This document shows, one piece after another, positions 38,801 through 51,945 of a stretch of 64,000 nt of DNA (its first letter is position 1; every line of letters starts with the position of its first letter). Source of the DNA: Henricia sp. BOLD:AAB3569 (lineage: Eukaryota > Echinodermata > Asteroidea > Spinulosida > Echinasteridae). Below the pieces are notes generated by a model. It saw only the letters and a list, made by a program, of their open reading frames with translations. It did not search any database and was not told the DNA's origin. Position numbers and translations under genes: made by a program. Location of the stretch: NCBI GenBank assembly GCA_037783545.1, contig JBBELK010000557.1, forward strand, positions 1 through 64,000, in the 5' to 3' direction.

Positions 38801-39589
38801 AACTGCTTGAAAATAACATAAATTTGAATAATTGCATTGTAAAATGGCATACTGTCATCAGAGACAGTGTCAAAAGCACAACAACTTGTGAAGATGTCAA
38901 TTTGCACCCCACCCCCCACTTGTTTGTCTCCTATATATGATGTAATTCATACTTTGTCGGCAAAATCATGGTACTGTCGGCAAAAATTAAAAGTTAATGA
39001 AACTAATATACCACTGCTTATAAAATGCCACGGCAATGGCAATGCTATTATAATGATTATATTACATGTATGTCCATACAAGCTGTTGTGTGATGGTGCA
39101 AACTGGGGTGATTACCTTCAAACAAGGTATAACTGAACTACAGTTCTCAATGTACAGCGAGTTTGACAGTGTGTAATCATAACATATTAGACGACATTTC
39201 TTTCGAGTACTTAAAAAGTACTCGACTACAACATTCCTCCGGCCCAAAGCTGAAAGGTTTGTCACTTTAACTTTAATCTCGTTCTCCATTTAACCAACTC
39301 TATCTGCATAGGACAGTTTTAGCCTGCTAAAAGATTCACTGTGCCTAAGGTTAGAGCTTTACTACAACCTTGTTTTGGCAGCGCGACAAGATTTGGTATT
39401 TCTTTTCTCTTTTTTTTTAATTGAGCATCTGCAGACCTGAAAACGTTCAGCAGTGAGTTAGAACAGTCACTAGTTTGTGTTGTACGGAATCATATCACTA
39501 ATTCAGGTTAAGTTGTATAATGTGTGTGATAACAAAACTTGTTAACCAGTCCTGTGTATGTTAATTACTGTATTTGTTGTTTTAGAAGT

Positions 39590-39715
39590 TTGGTGCATAG
39601 TTTAATTCTACAGGTCGTGGGTTCGAGTCCAGACTATGGGCCTGGGCAGGGCTTATTGTACTTGGCCATAAATTACCTCTCTCTCTGTCCACCTTAAATG
39701 GTGCCTGCGAGGGTA
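39590..39715 (+). mobile_element. Degenerate tRNA-derived SINE head before the 107-bp satellite
   Basis: ttggtgcatagtttaattctacaggtcgtgggttcgagtcc has a good B box (gggttcgagtcc) but a degenerate A box. It is followed by a SINE-like body that runs straight into the first satellite unit, which suggests the satellite grew from a SINE 3' part. Confidence 0.55.
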
Positions 39716-42700
39716 GTGAAGCTGTTTGATTAGCCCATGAGTGCCTGACAGGCAGCCAGGGCTGCATGCTCCACAGGGAGTTGAGAAGGGTTAATGGGAT
39801 GATATAGTTGAGCCCAAAGTGAAGCTGTGTGTTTGATTAGCTCATGAGTGCCCGACAGACAGCCAGAGCTGCTTGCTCCACAGTTAGTTAAGAATGGTTA
39901 ATGGGATGATATAGTTGAGCCCAAAGTAAAGCTGTGTGTTTGATTAGCTCATGAGTGCCCGACAGGCAGCCAGGGCTGCATGCTCCACAGGGAGTTGAGA
40001 AGGGTTAATGGGATGATATAGTTGAGCCCAAAGTGAAGCTGTGTGTTTGATTAGCTCATGAGTGCCTGACAGGCAGCCAGGGCTGCATGCTACACAGTTA
40101 GTTGAGAATGGTTAATGGGATGATATAGTTGAGCCCAAAGTAAAGCTGTGTGTTTGATTAGCTCATAAATGCCCGACAGGCAGCCAGGGCTGCATGCTCC
40201 ACAGGGAGTTGAGAAGGGATAATGGGATGATATAGTTGAGCCCAAAGTAAAGCTGTGTGTTTGATTAGCTCATAAATGCCCGACAGGCAGCCAGGGCTGC
40301 ATGCTCCACAGGGAGTTGAGAAGGGATAATGGGATGATATAGTTGAGCCCAAAGTGAAGCCGTGTGTTTGATTAGCCCATGAGTGCCTGACAGGCAGCCA
40401 GTGCTGCATGCTCCACAGGGAGTTGAGAAGGGTTAATGGGATGATATAGTTGAGCCCAAAGTGAAGCTGTGTGTTTGATTAGCTCATAAGTGCCCGACAG
40501 GCAGCCAGGGCTGCATGCTCCACAGGGAGTTGAGAAGGGTTAATGGGATGATATAGTTGAGCCCAAAGTGAAGCTGTGTGTTTGATTAGCTCATAAGTGC
40601 CTGACATGCAGCCAGGGCTGCATGCTCCACAGGGAGTTGAGAAGGGTTAATGGGATGATATAGTTGAGCCCAAAGTGAAGCTGTGTGTTTGATTAGCTCG
40701 TGACAGGCAGCCAGGGCTGCATGCTCCACAGGGAGTTGAGAAGGGTTAATGGGATGATATAGTTGAGCCCAAAGTGAAGCTGTGTGTTTGATTAGCTCAT
40801 GAGTGCCCGACAGGCAGCCAGGGCTGCATGCTCCACAGGGAGTTGAGAAGGGTTAATGGGATGATATAGTTGAGCCCAAAGTGAAGCTGTGTGTTTGATT
40901 AGCTCATAAGTGCATGACAGGCAGCCAGGGCTGCATGCTCCACAGGGAGTTGAGAAGGGTTAATGGGATGATATAGTTGAGCCCAAAGTAAAGCTGTTTG
41001 TTTGATTAGCTCATGAGTGCCTGACAGGCAGCCAGGGCTGCATGCTCCACAGGGAGTTGAGAAGGGTTAATGGAATGATATAGTTGAGCCCAAAGTGAAG
41101 CTGTGTGTTTGATTAGCTCATAAATGCCCGACAGGCAGCCAGGGCTGCATGCTCCACAGGGAGTTGAGAAGGGATAATGGGATGATATAGTTGAGCCCAA
41201 AGTGAAGCCGTGTGTTTGATTATCTCATGAGTGCCCGACAGGCAGCCATGGCTGCATGCTCCACAGGGAGTTGAGAAGGGTTAATGGGATGATATAGTTG
41301 AGCCCAAAGTGAAGCTGTGTGTTTGATTAGCTCATAAGTGCCCGACAGGCAGCCAGGGCTGCATGCTCCACAGGGAGTTGAGAAGGGTTAATGGGATGAT
41401 ATAGTTGAGCCCAAAGTGAAGCTGTGTGTTTGATTAGCTCATAAGTGCCTGACAGGCAGCCAGGGCTGCATGCTCCACAGGGAGTTGAGAAGGGTTAATG
41501 GGATGATATAGTTGAGCCCAAAGTGAAGCTGTGTGTTTGATTAGCTCATGAGTGCCCGACAGGCAGCCAGGGCTGCATGCTCCACAGGGAGTTGAGAAGG
41601 GTTAATAGGATGATATAGTTGAGCCCAAAGTGAAGCTGTGTGTTTGATTAGCTCATAAGTGCCCGACAGGCAGCCAGGGCTGCATGCTCCACAGGGAGTT
41701 GAGAAGGGTTAATGGGATGATATAGTTGAGCCCAAAGTGAAGCTGTGTGTTTGATTAGCTCATAAGTGCCTGACAGGCAGCCAGGGCTGCATGCTCCACA
41801 GGGAGTTGAGAAGGGTTAATGGGATGATATAGTTGAGCCCAAAGTGAAGCTGTGTGTTTGATTAGCTCATGAGTGCCCGACAGGCAGCCAGGGCTGCATG
41901 CTCCACAGGGAGTTGAGAAGGGTTAATGGGATGATATAGTTGAGCCCAAAGTGAAGCTGTGTGTTTGGTTAGCTCGTGACAGGCAGCCAGGGCTGCATGC
42001 TCCACAGGGAGTTGAGAAGGGTTAATGGGATGATATAGTTGAGCCCAAAGTGAAGCTGTGTGTTTGATTAGCTCATGAGTGCCCGACAGGCAGCCAGGGC
42101 TGCATGCTCCACAGGGAGTTGAGAAGGGTTAATGGGATGATATAGTTGAGCCCAAAGTGAAGCTGTGTGTTTGATTAGCTCATAAGTGCATGACAGGCAG
42201 CCAGGGCTGCATGCTCCACAGGGAGTTGAGAAGGGTTAATGGGATGATATAGTTGAGCCCAAAGTGAAGCTGTGTGTTTGATTAGCTCATAAATGCCCGA
42301 CAGGCAGCCAGGGCTGCATGCTCCACAGGGAGTTGAGAAGGGATAATGGGATGATATAGTTGAGCCCAAAGTGAAGCCGTGTGTTTGATTATCTCATGAG
42401 TGCCCGACAGGCAGCCATGGCTGCATGCTCCACAGGGAGTTGAGAAGGGTTAATGGGATGATATAGTTGAGCCCAAAGTGAAGCTGTGTGTTTGGTTAGC
42501 TCGTGACAGGCAGCCAGGGCTGCATGCTCCACAGGGAGTTGAGAAGGGTTAATGGGATGATATAGTTGAGCCCAAAGTGAAGCTGTGTGTTTGATTAGCT
42601 CATGAGTGCCCGACAGGCAGCCAGGGCTGCATGCTCCACAGGGAGTTGAGAAGGGTTAATGGGATGATATAGTTGAGCCCAAAGTGAAGCTGTGTGTTTG

Positions 42701-44998
42701 ATTAGCTCATAAGTGCATGACAGGCAGCCAGGGCTGCATGCTCCACAGGGAGTTGAGAAGGGTTAATGGGATGATATAGTTGAGCTCAAAGTGAAGCTGT
42801 GTGTTTGATTAGCTCATAAGTGCATGACAGGCAGCCAGGGCTGCATGCTCCACAGGGAGTTGAGAAGGGTTAATGGGATGATATAGTTGAGCCCAAAGTA
42901 AAGCTGTGTGTTTGATTAGCTCATGAGTGCCTGACAGGCAGCCAGGGCTGCATGCTCCACAGGGAGTTGAGAAGGGTTAATGGGATGATATAGTTGAGCC
43001 CAAAGTGAAGCTGTGTGTTTGATTAGCTCATAAATGCCCGACAGGCAGCCAGGGCTGCATGCTCCACAGGGAGTTGAGAAGGGATAATGGGATGATATAG
43101 TTGAGCCCAAAGTGAAGCCGTGTGTTTGATTATCTCATGAGTGCCCGACAGGCAGCCATGGCTGCATGCTCCACAGGGAGTTGAGAAGGGTTAATGGGAT
43201 GATATAGTTGAGCCCAAAGTGAAGCTGTGTGTTTGATTAGCTCATAAGTGCCTGACAGGCAGCCAGGGCTACATGCTCCACAGGGAGTTGAGAAGGGTTA
43301 ATGGGATGATATAGTTGAGCCCAAAGTGAAGCTGTGTGTTTGGTTAGCTCGTGACAGGCAGCCAGGGCTGCATGCTCCACAGGGAGTTGAGAAGGGTTAA
43401 TGGGATGATATAGTTGAGCCCAAAGTGAAGCTGTGTGTTTGATTAGCTCATGAGTGCCCGACAGGCAGCCAGGGCTGCATGCTCCACAGGGAGTTGAGAA
43501 GGGTTAATGGGATGATATAGTTGAGCCCAAAGTGAAGCTGTGTGTTTGATTAGCTCATAAGTGCATGACAGGCAGCCAGGGCTGCATGCTCCACAGGGAG
43601 TTGAGAAGGGTTAATGGGATGATATAGTTGAGCCCAAAGTAAAGCTGTGTGTTTGATTAGCTCATGAGTGCCTGACAGGCAGCCAGGGCTACATGCTCCA
43701 CAGGGAGTTGAGAAGGGTTAATGGGATGATATAGTTGAGCCCAAAGTGAAGCTGTGTGTTTGGTTAGCTCGTGACAGGCAGCCAGGGCTGCATGCTCCAC
43801 AGGGAGTTGAGAAGGGTTAATGGGATGATATAGTTGAGCCCAAAGTGAAGCTGTGTGTTTGATTAGCTCATGAGTGCCCGACAGGCAGCCAGGGCTGCAT
43901 GCTCCACAGGGAGTTGAGAAGGGTTAATGGGATGATATAGTTGAGCCCAAAGTGAAGCTGTGTGTTTGATTAGCTCATAAGTGCATGACAGGCAGCCAGG
44001 GCTGCATGCTCCACAGGGAGTTGAGAAGGGTTAATGGGATGATATAGTTGAGCCCAAAGTAAAGCTGTGTGTTTGATTAGCTCATGAGTGCCTGACAGGC
44101 AGCCAGGGCTGCATGCTCCACATGGAGTTGAGAAGGGTTAATGGGATGATATAGTTGAGCCCAAAGTGAAGCTGTGTGTTTGATTAGCTCATAAATGCCC
44201 GACAGGCAGCCAGGGCTGCATGCTCCACAGGGAGTTGAGAAGGGATAATGGGATGATATAGTTGAGCCCAAAGTGAAGCCGTGTGTTTGATTATCTCATG
44301 AGTGCCCGACAGGCAGCCAGGGCTGCATGCTCCACAGGGAGTTGAGAAGGGTTAATGGGATGATATAGTTGAGCCCAAAGTGAAGCTGTGTGTTTGATTA
44401 GCTCATAAGTGCCCGACAGGCAGCCAGGGCTGCATGCTCCACAGGGAGTTGAGAAGGGTTAATGGGATGATATAGTTGAGCCCAAAGTGAAGCTGTGTGT
44501 TTGATTAGCTCATAAGTGCCTGACAGGCAGCCAGGGCTGCATGCTCCACAGGGAGTTGAGAAGGGTTAATGGGATGATATAGTTGAGCCCAAAGTGAAGC
44601 TGTGTGTTTGATTAGCTCATAAATGCCCGACAGGCAGCCAGGGCTGCATGCTCCACAGGGAGTTGAGAAGGGATAATGGGATGATATAGTTGAGCCCAAA
44701 GTGAAGCCGTGTGTTTGATTATCTCATGAGTGCCCGACAGGCAGCCAGGGCTGCATGCTCCACAGGGAGTTGAGAAGGGTTAATGGGATGATATAGTTGA
44801 GCCCAAAGTGAAGCTGTGTGTTTGATTAGCTCATGAGTGCCCGACAGGCAGCCAGGGCTGCATGCTCCACAGGGAGTTGAGAAGGGATAATGGGATGATA
44901 TAGTTGAGCCCAAAGTGAAGCCGTGTGTTTGATTATCTCGATCATGAGTGCCCGACAGGCAGCCAGGGCTGCATGCTCCACAGGGAGTTGAGAAGGTT
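39716..44998. repeat. 107-bp satellite, about 49 copies
   Basis: The unit is gaagctgtgtgtttgattag..ctcatgagtgcccgacaggc..agccagggctgcatgctcca..cagggagttgagaagggtta..atgggatgatatagttgagcccaaagt. Some units lack 8 bases (tagctcgtgacagg). Variants with taaatgcccg and ggataatgg recur at 40167, 40274, 41121, 42290, 43031, 44192 and 44620, so blocks have been amplified together. Each unit has a gcagcc-ag-ggctgc hairpin. The repeated 64-residue ORFs on the minus strand are by-products. Confidence 0.95.
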
Positions 44999-45618
44999 TA
45001 AAGGTACACACCGGCCTACCGTTTACATGATTTAGTGATTTAGAATCACTGACAATAATTTTTCGATGGTCGATGTGACAAAAAATAATCAAAATGTCAC
45101 GAAGTAAACATGTTTAAAATTAACAAAAGAGGCCCATATTGGGCTTTACGCTTTACCAGCCGTCCATCGCTGTATAATACCATGTGTTTGTAAATAAAGG
45201 TGGCGTTCGATACGGGCCGACACGTATTTAAACCTCGTTTTCCCTGACTATAATCACAGCTTGCATGATCCTCCAAGGTCAGTGCTGACTCGCGGAAGGT
45301 ACTCGAACGCAGTGGTTTCTTGCACATCCGCAATGCATGGTTCTTTTTTCTTCGGATACTATTTGTATCGCCGCAAATCCGCGAAAATCTGAGAGATTCT
45401 CTCGTCCATATCAACACCCAGAACCCCTAGCTTCTAATGAAACCTGCTGGCAGATTTGTCTACAAATTTGAAAGTACATTATGTAAATAGTGTTTGTAGG
45501 ACATTATTTTCCATCAAACAGAGAAACCAACCGCGAATGACAAAAGCAACTCGCACTTCACGCTGGTTTCTACGGCTGGAAATAAAACTAACTCCAAGAC
45601 CACGTGATTTTCGGGAAC
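44999..45618. other. Unassigned stretch after the satellite
   Basis: No convincing exon, RNA gene or repeat is seen. Short ORFs on both strands (up to 106 codons) lack recognisable domains. Confidence 0.5.
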
Positions 45619-46095
45619 CCTGGGCTGCTTTCGAGCGCGATCCCTGGTGTTCCCTGGTGCTCGCCCGAAAGCGCGTTGGTGCACCAGATGGTGGCACTTT
45701 TCCTTCCTCCATGGTGGCACCAACTGCTCCCGACCTCCGAGTCGTCGGGACAATGGGAGACATATGTGCAGTTGCGCGTACTCGTGCATGACTCGGCGAA
45801 AATGGCTAGCGCGTCGTAGAATAATTCTGGAAATTTGGGTTTATATTTTGAATGTTCAAGCTTCCACATCGAATCCAAATGTTGTAAATATTTTCATGAT
45901 TTATTTTCATCAGATATCTGTGATTATTTTTTTGGAAAACCAAGCTTTTATTAGCGGGGATGTAATTTTTAGTGACCGTGGTGCACCAGGGATCCCGATA
46001 ACGCTTTTGAGCGCGATGAAGAGTGTACGCATGTGTGTGACGTAACGTTCCCAACGCCTAGGAGCACCAGGGACGAGCGCTCGAAAGCAGCCCTG
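45619..46095. mobile_element. MITE, second copy of the 30.4-kb family
   Basis: GGGCTGCTTTCGAGCGC and its reverse complement bound the element. The inside matches the reverse complement of 30436-30896, including gttgtaaatattttcatgat and gctttt attagcggggatgtaa. ORFs inside belong to the repeat. Confidence 0.88.
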
Positions 46096-47635
46096 GTAGC
46101 ATAAAATCACGTGACCTTGATTTTTAAACAAATCCAAAAAAACGGCCAAATCTGGTGATTTTCTTTTCATGTTCTCTTCAGTCTATTTCGGAAGGACTTT
46201 CAGAATCATGTGTGGGTCTATTTCGAGCCCAACAAAGCCGGTGTGTCCCTTCAATGGAATGATGTAATGAGCCCTGTGACCCAGGGATAATGATATGAGT
46301 GCCCTGATGAGCACCTTGCTTGGTACCTGTATGTCATTGCGACCAAACCTTGCCTTTGTAATTGGACCTCATCATAGCCCAAAGAGATATTTGACAAAAT
46401 AACTGAAAGAAGTAACTTTAGTTTTGAAGCACTGAATATCACTATTTCTCATTACACAAATTACTTGGAGTATTTATGTATAAATAGGAAGATGCAATCA
46501 CGTTATGTGCTGGCAACTAGCTTCTTCTTCGTCATCTCAAGTTGATAATATAGTATAGTGTACTTGCGCATTTTGGTGGCGGCCATGACATATGACAGTT
46601 GTGTATGCACAGCAACGCGTAAACAAACGGGACGAAGTGTACTGCGAGACGGAAAATCGGACGTTGTCGTCGATTCGCATAAATCTCAGTCCCAGGCAAC
46701 AAGGCCTAGTTTTGAGAAGGTTTTCTTGTGTTGGTGCTAGCTGCTGTACCGGCGATGCCTCAAGATTGTGCCGTTTCGAGCTGCCACAACCGGCGGTGGA
46801 GGCCCGGAGGGACAAAAATGTGTGGGTTTTCAACCTAGGCTCAGCTATATGACTGCGCGACCGGCTCTGCATCTTTCATGTCTTTTGGTGATTCCCAAAA
46901 AATTGTTATCGGGGCCAACTGCTATCAGCCAGCATGCACCTGGCATGCTAGGTAGGCATTGCATATGCAGCTAGGGATATAGGCCTACATGTACTGAGAA
47001 ATTTGCCGAGGGGGAGGCCATGCAATTAAGCCGAAGTTGCTTATAGGGCCGGGGGGAGGGGGAGGGGATTTTTTAGGTGAAAAAAAACTAGGCCGACACG
47101 TTTGTTCGCATACCATGACGTGTTTTAAATGAAACAACTTGATATTTTCTCATTGCTAAAATCATCTTTCCTAACTAGGAAATAATTCCGTTTACTGGTC
47201 GCCACTTATTCTCCTTATTGACTTAATAACCACAAAAGCGTGTTAATATTTTAATGAGTGAAAAACATTGACCATTTTCCTTGAAAATACTTAAATTTGT
47301 TCTGCCCTGTTCCGTAAACGAAATTCATACCTCTAACAAAATTTGCACGTTTTGGGGCATTATATGTCATATTTTTATTAGGACGAATTAGTGGCGAACG
47401 TGTACAATATTTGTACCAAATTTTCGGGCATATATTTTTTAATGAGAGCAAATAGGATGAAACTAATTATACGTATCTGTCCAGAAAAAAAATTAGCAGT
47501 TGATCATGGCTTTAGAAATATGTGCAAAACATATTTCTCACTAAAAAGTTTAGATTTTTCTATCAAATCTGAACTTAACCTATGCTAGATGTGTCATTAA
47601 AAAAAATATGATCAACTTTGATTTGATTTGAAATA

Positions 47636-47832
47636 ATAGACCTTTTTCGGAATTTTCTGCTAAGAACGGAAATAGCATGATTGGTACAGTGGACCTTTGA
47701 CATGTATAGACCGGTTCCCGATCCTATAACTAATTGCGGAATGCCATCTACCTATAGGCCTACATGTCAAAGGCCTGCTGTACCAATTTATGCTAATTCC
47801 ATTGTTTGCGGAAACCCCCAAAAGGTCTATTG
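47636..47832. mobile_element. MITE (AATAGACCTTTT ends)
   Basis: aatagacctttttcgga...ggtacagtggacctttgaca is matched by tgtcaaaggcctgctgtacc...aaaaggtctatt in reverse complement. About 197 bases, non-coding. Confidence 0.75.
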
Positions 47833-48875
47833 TTTCACTCAAAGACTATAGCACTTCAGACCAAACCATTTCAGGGGAAGTTTTCTACTATCATGGGGAA
47901 AAACAAACTAGGAAAAAACAAGCAACTGTTGAAAATGCTGTTTCTGTTACTGTTTTTTGTGTTGAAATAAATATTTCTTTCATATTTGCAGCGACCAAGT
48001 TCTGCTGACAGATGTACATCAAGTGTCAATAAAACTACTGATGTTAAGACCAGATGAAATAGACCACATCTACTCATGTTTAGCAGGCTGCTGTTGAGGT
48101 GATGATTGAAGTGCCTCCAAGCAATGACACTGAAGTACCAACTGACTGCATACCCTGTCCTCCACCAACATCCATTCCGCATCATGGCCAAGGTAGTTTT
48201 CCAGTTTAGTTCATTCAACATGCCACTTAGACCCAGTATTAACGGTGTTTTAGCTCCTTTGTACACACTTTAATGGTGACTTGTCGCTAAAAATCACAGA
48301 AATTTTAAGATGTAAAACTGGAATGTTGAAATCCCCATTTTGTCAAAATTTACCTTGCATACAGGTACACCTATTTTCTTGACTTCTCTCAACATAAAAA
48401 AGGGCTTTGGGTAGGTTCTACGTTTTATTTGGACTTTATTTTCACTTGTTGCTACAGTTTTCAGTGCTTCTAAAAACCCAGTATCGCATTAAATTTAACT
48501 AATTAAATTAAATTCCCTGTACCTGTATAGTTAGTTTCTCATAATCAACATTTGTGATTTGTTTCATTTCAGGTAAAACAAGACATGACAGAGCCAAGGA
48601 CCGTTCCACCAAGAAACGGCACCTTTTGAAAAAGAGGAGGAAAAAAGCCAAGAGAGATGCATCCATCAACTGAGAAGAATGAGACAACAAAAGGTTCTCA
48701 GACAGACTTAACTGGTTCTAATATTATGCAAATGGAAATTAATGAAATGAAAAAAACACATTTGCTGTGGGTTGACAAACGTGTGAGTCGGGTGTCACAG
48801 AATAAAGTTCTGCCTAGACCTGTGCCATTGTTAACAGTATAATTAAGCTCGCAGTATTATTCCCGCTTAGTGCTC

Positions 48876-49240
48876 CTTACAGGAGTGTGACCAGATCACT
48901 TTTTTTTACCCATAACTCCCCGGGACTTACCTTATGGGTCATGAGATTTTTATATCATAACATCCGTTATATTTTTCTGATTACGAAACTGAAACTCCCG
49001 CGCTTCTAGGCCGCATATTTCCGAGGATATCGTCGAAAATCCACCGATTATTTGTAAACTAATTTTCCAGTATCAACGTTTATCTGCTGAAAGCATACTC
49101 GATAGTTTTGTTCAATTTTTTACTGGAAATTGCGAATTTTTTCGGGTTTTTGGGACATGGGAGGTGTGTATGGGAGTTACTTGATAATATTGGTAAGTTA
49201 CATCGAAAACTATTTTCCAGAAACTCTGGTCACGCTCCTT
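48876..49240. mobile_element. Possible MITE (AGGAGTGTGACCAGA ends)
   Basis: aggagtgtgaccaga near 48881 and tctggtcacgctcct near 49225 form imperfect inverted ends, with AT-rich sequence between them. Confidence 0.45.
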
Positions 49241-49245
49241 TAAAA

Positions 49246-49575
49246 GAAAAGGTATATACTCAAGAAACAGACATGGCCTGTAGTGCTAAACAAGTGCAAC
49301 TCATACATTATTCTTGTGCAAAGAAAAATAAAATGATCAAATGATGAAAAGCAGATATGAACAAATGGCATTGCCTTGTAGTATGGGCACCGCCATTTTT
49401 GTCCGAAAACTGGACTGTATGCGAAAATAATTTTTTTTAACCAATTTTGGAAAAATTGCAGCACTCGCATTACGAGGCATCACTGCAATTGCCATTCTTT
49501 GTTCATTTTCGCTTTCAATGGGTTGTTTTACTTTTCTTTTGTGTAACAAGAAGGTACACAATGTCTGTGTCTTGG
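49246..49575. mobile_element. Diverged fold-back element
   Basis: aaggtatatactcaagaaac at the left and ggtacacaatgtctgtgtcttgggtata at the right pair imperfectly. The inner text (gggcaccgccatttttgtcc) resembles the fold-back at 6.06-6.46 kb. Confidence 0.5.
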
Positions 49576-50443
49576 GTATATTTCTTTAATAATGTGGGGG
49601 CGGAGCAAGAGGCAGGAGGTGGCAGGAGTGGGTGGGGAGGGGTTTATGGAAAAGGGGGCGTGTTGTGCTTGGATGCCAGATATTAAATACCAAAGCAGCA
49701 GCTGATTGACGGGGTTAATTTTTGTTTGTTTTTTGGGCTGTATTAACACTGCCCTTTTTGCATATAAATTTGATATGTGTGTGGTGTGGGAAAAAAAGCA
49801 ACATGGAGTGAAACGACACACTAAAAACGACAGAATGAACTCGGGATAAAGGTGTTTTATGATTCTGAAATTTTCGGTTGTCATTTCACTCCAAATTATC
49901 TACATAGTCATACCACTTTTTGTCAACAGGACCCACATCAAATTTACGCACGAAAAGGCCCAGTGTGATGAACCCACCCTTAGCAGTTCATTTGAAGAAG
50001 TCAGACCATCAAAAATATGCAGTGTTACAACTACAGGTACAAAGTACCACAGACAAACATGGATAATATGAGGCATTATGTTTATCGCAAGGAAATTTGT
50101 AGGTCTAAACCCTTTGTTCTGCTTTTTTTCAGGAAATCTGCAAAGTGGGACCTCTTACTATACTGAAAGTCAAAAGAAAATTATTTTCAGCAAAAAGGTC
50201 AAATTGGCCAGTTCACAAAAGAAAGGCACTCAAGCATGTCATGCTCAATTTTAGGAACACTTTTCAAGTACAAAAATTCAGGTATCTTGGTAATTTTTAT
50301 TCAATCAGTATAACAAGGTTCCACTTTCCAAGGTTAATCTAATTTTTAGGAGTGTATGTGTATTGTGGATTGAGGAACGCTTACTATAGTACAAATGTAT
50401 TCAGTTTTCTTGAAAACAATTGTCACTTTATGACTAATGAATT

Positions 50444-51560
50444 TGAATAAAATATTGCAAAATAGACAATTGTCTGTGTATGCTTATTGCTGCTTTTTTT
50501 CTCGCAATTATAATGCTAATGCAAACCAACTTAAAGGTTTTTGTAGCCCATCATTTGCAATGACCCAAAGTTGTTTACCTTAGTTAACAAGAATACAATA
50601 CTCCAAGTGTTGACAGCTGCAATAACAAAAACCACATTTTATAATTTATTTCTGTCCAACGTGGTACTTTCTGCAAGGTGGTAGTGCACTCAATATTTTT
50701 TTTAAATGCAGGAACTTTAAAGCATTGATCTGATGCATGTATATGTGGCTGAAATTTCTGTGGGCTAATTCACCAACATTCTTTATTGATGTTATTGCAC
50801 TAGTCTGTAATTCTTGTAAACAAGTTTAATCTTTTAAATGATATATTGTTGGGCCTTTAAAATCATCCATGTGCATGCATTTTTCACTGGTGGCCTTTTA
50901 CTCAGAAACCAAGTCGTGGTTATTCAGCCTCGGCCTTGATCACAGTGTCAAAGAGGCGGTTACATTGAAGTCGGACTTGGTCAAGTCTAGCGGATTTCCC
51001 CGTACCAGTACCACCCATAGGGCGCTTTTTTACGTCACTGCGAGGGAAAAACGAGAGGTTTTGTACCTGTTTAGCTTCTTAAAACATGTTAGAGTTTAGG
51101 GGTTAAGGTTGGTTTAATAGAAGAGAGCTCGACTTGCAATCATAAGGTCCCTTTTTTTTTTCTCTAATAGCCTAGTGAGAGTAGGCCTAAGAGTTTTGAC
51201 TGTTTCCAAGATTGTCACTTGAGAAGTAGCCCAAGCCTATATCAGTCATTGGAAAAATTGGGGTGTACTCCACGCTACGGTGTAAAAAAAAATTACCTGG
51301 CCGGCCGGGCGCGAGCGGTGATTGTGAACGCCTGAGTTGTAAAGCAAACCTTGGCAAAAGGCTAACTTGGGACTTGATCACTACGTCCACGATCACGATC
51401 ACTCACACGAGCCGAGACTATGATAAAAACTGGATCTATCCACCGGCATGATGAATGATGTTCCTATCATATCGCTGCATAATCCTGCGTTTCATGCGCC
51501 AGGGACGCACGTGCTGTTTACATGAGTGTCATATGTCATGGCGACCTCAGCAACAACGCG
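50444..51560. other. Unassigned intergenic stretch
   Basis: AT-rich DNA with no exon-like segments I can defend. The short ORFs at 50869 and 51263 have no domain. Ordinary non-coding DNA or old repeat relics. Confidence 0.5.
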
Positions 51561-51561
51561 C

Positions 51562-51660
51562 GCGTACGAAACAACACTATAGTTAAAGCTGAAACCGTAT
51601 AGTTGATGGCATAAAGGGCCTTAGTTGCCGAAGATGCCATAAAATATACAACAACAACAC
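51562..51660 (+). mobile_element. SINE 3' tail (tatagttaaagct family)
   Basis: ctatagttaaagctgaaacc..ggcataaagggccttagttg..ccgaagatgccataa followed by an (aac)n tail. The full-length relative is at 58116-58372. Confidence 0.75.
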
Positions 51661-51679
51661 AACTTGTACAAATGTTTGT

Positions 51680-51945
51680 TTGGGGTTGTGGGTTCGAAAC
51701 TCGCCCCGGCTGGGGTACGTGTCCTTAAGCTAGGCATTTAACATCCTTCCTCCAGCCAGTGTGTTAGGTATCGGTAACGCACTTTAAAGATACCAGAGCA
51801 TTCTTTCGTAAAGATCAAGGGGATTCCCCCGGTGTCTCTGGCCGTTTCTAATTCATCATGGGCTTCCTCATGCTTGCGAGCGACGGTGCAATGGGCGCTT
51901 TTGAGGAGTCGTTGGTTTCAGTGTCAGAAAGAAAAATAATAATGA
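51680..51945 (+). mobile_element. tRNA-derived SINE (ggccgagtggtta family), plus strand
   Basis: B box gggttcgaaactcgcccc is followed by the family body (cagtgtgttaggtatcggtaacgc, ccccggtgtctctggcc) and a weak aataata tail. Same family as at 15.7 kb, 28.3 kb and 55.4 kb. Confidence 0.8.

Larger units (their letters stand above)
46755..50255 (+). pseudogene. Possible multi-exon gene or pseudogene, weakly THAP-like start
   Basis: At 46755 an ATG opens MPQDCAVSSCHNRR, the M-P-x-x-C-x4-C form seen at the start of THAP zinc fingers, but the frame stops after 27 codons. Downstream, 48087-48192 (after tgtttagcag) joins in phase to 48573-48673 (after gtttcatttcag), ending in a basic tail (KKRHLLKKRRKKAKR). 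Then 49930-50036 joins in phase to 50133-50255, ending TAG. AATAAA is at 50443. The two pairs may be one gene, two, or decayed. The THAP idea is tentative. MITEs lie between the pairs. Confidence 0.3.

Noticed and set aside
40158-45092. Family of repeated 64-88 residue proteins on the minus strand
   Set aside because: They are translations of two 107-bp satellite units where variants open the frame. No start context or splice signals are conserved.
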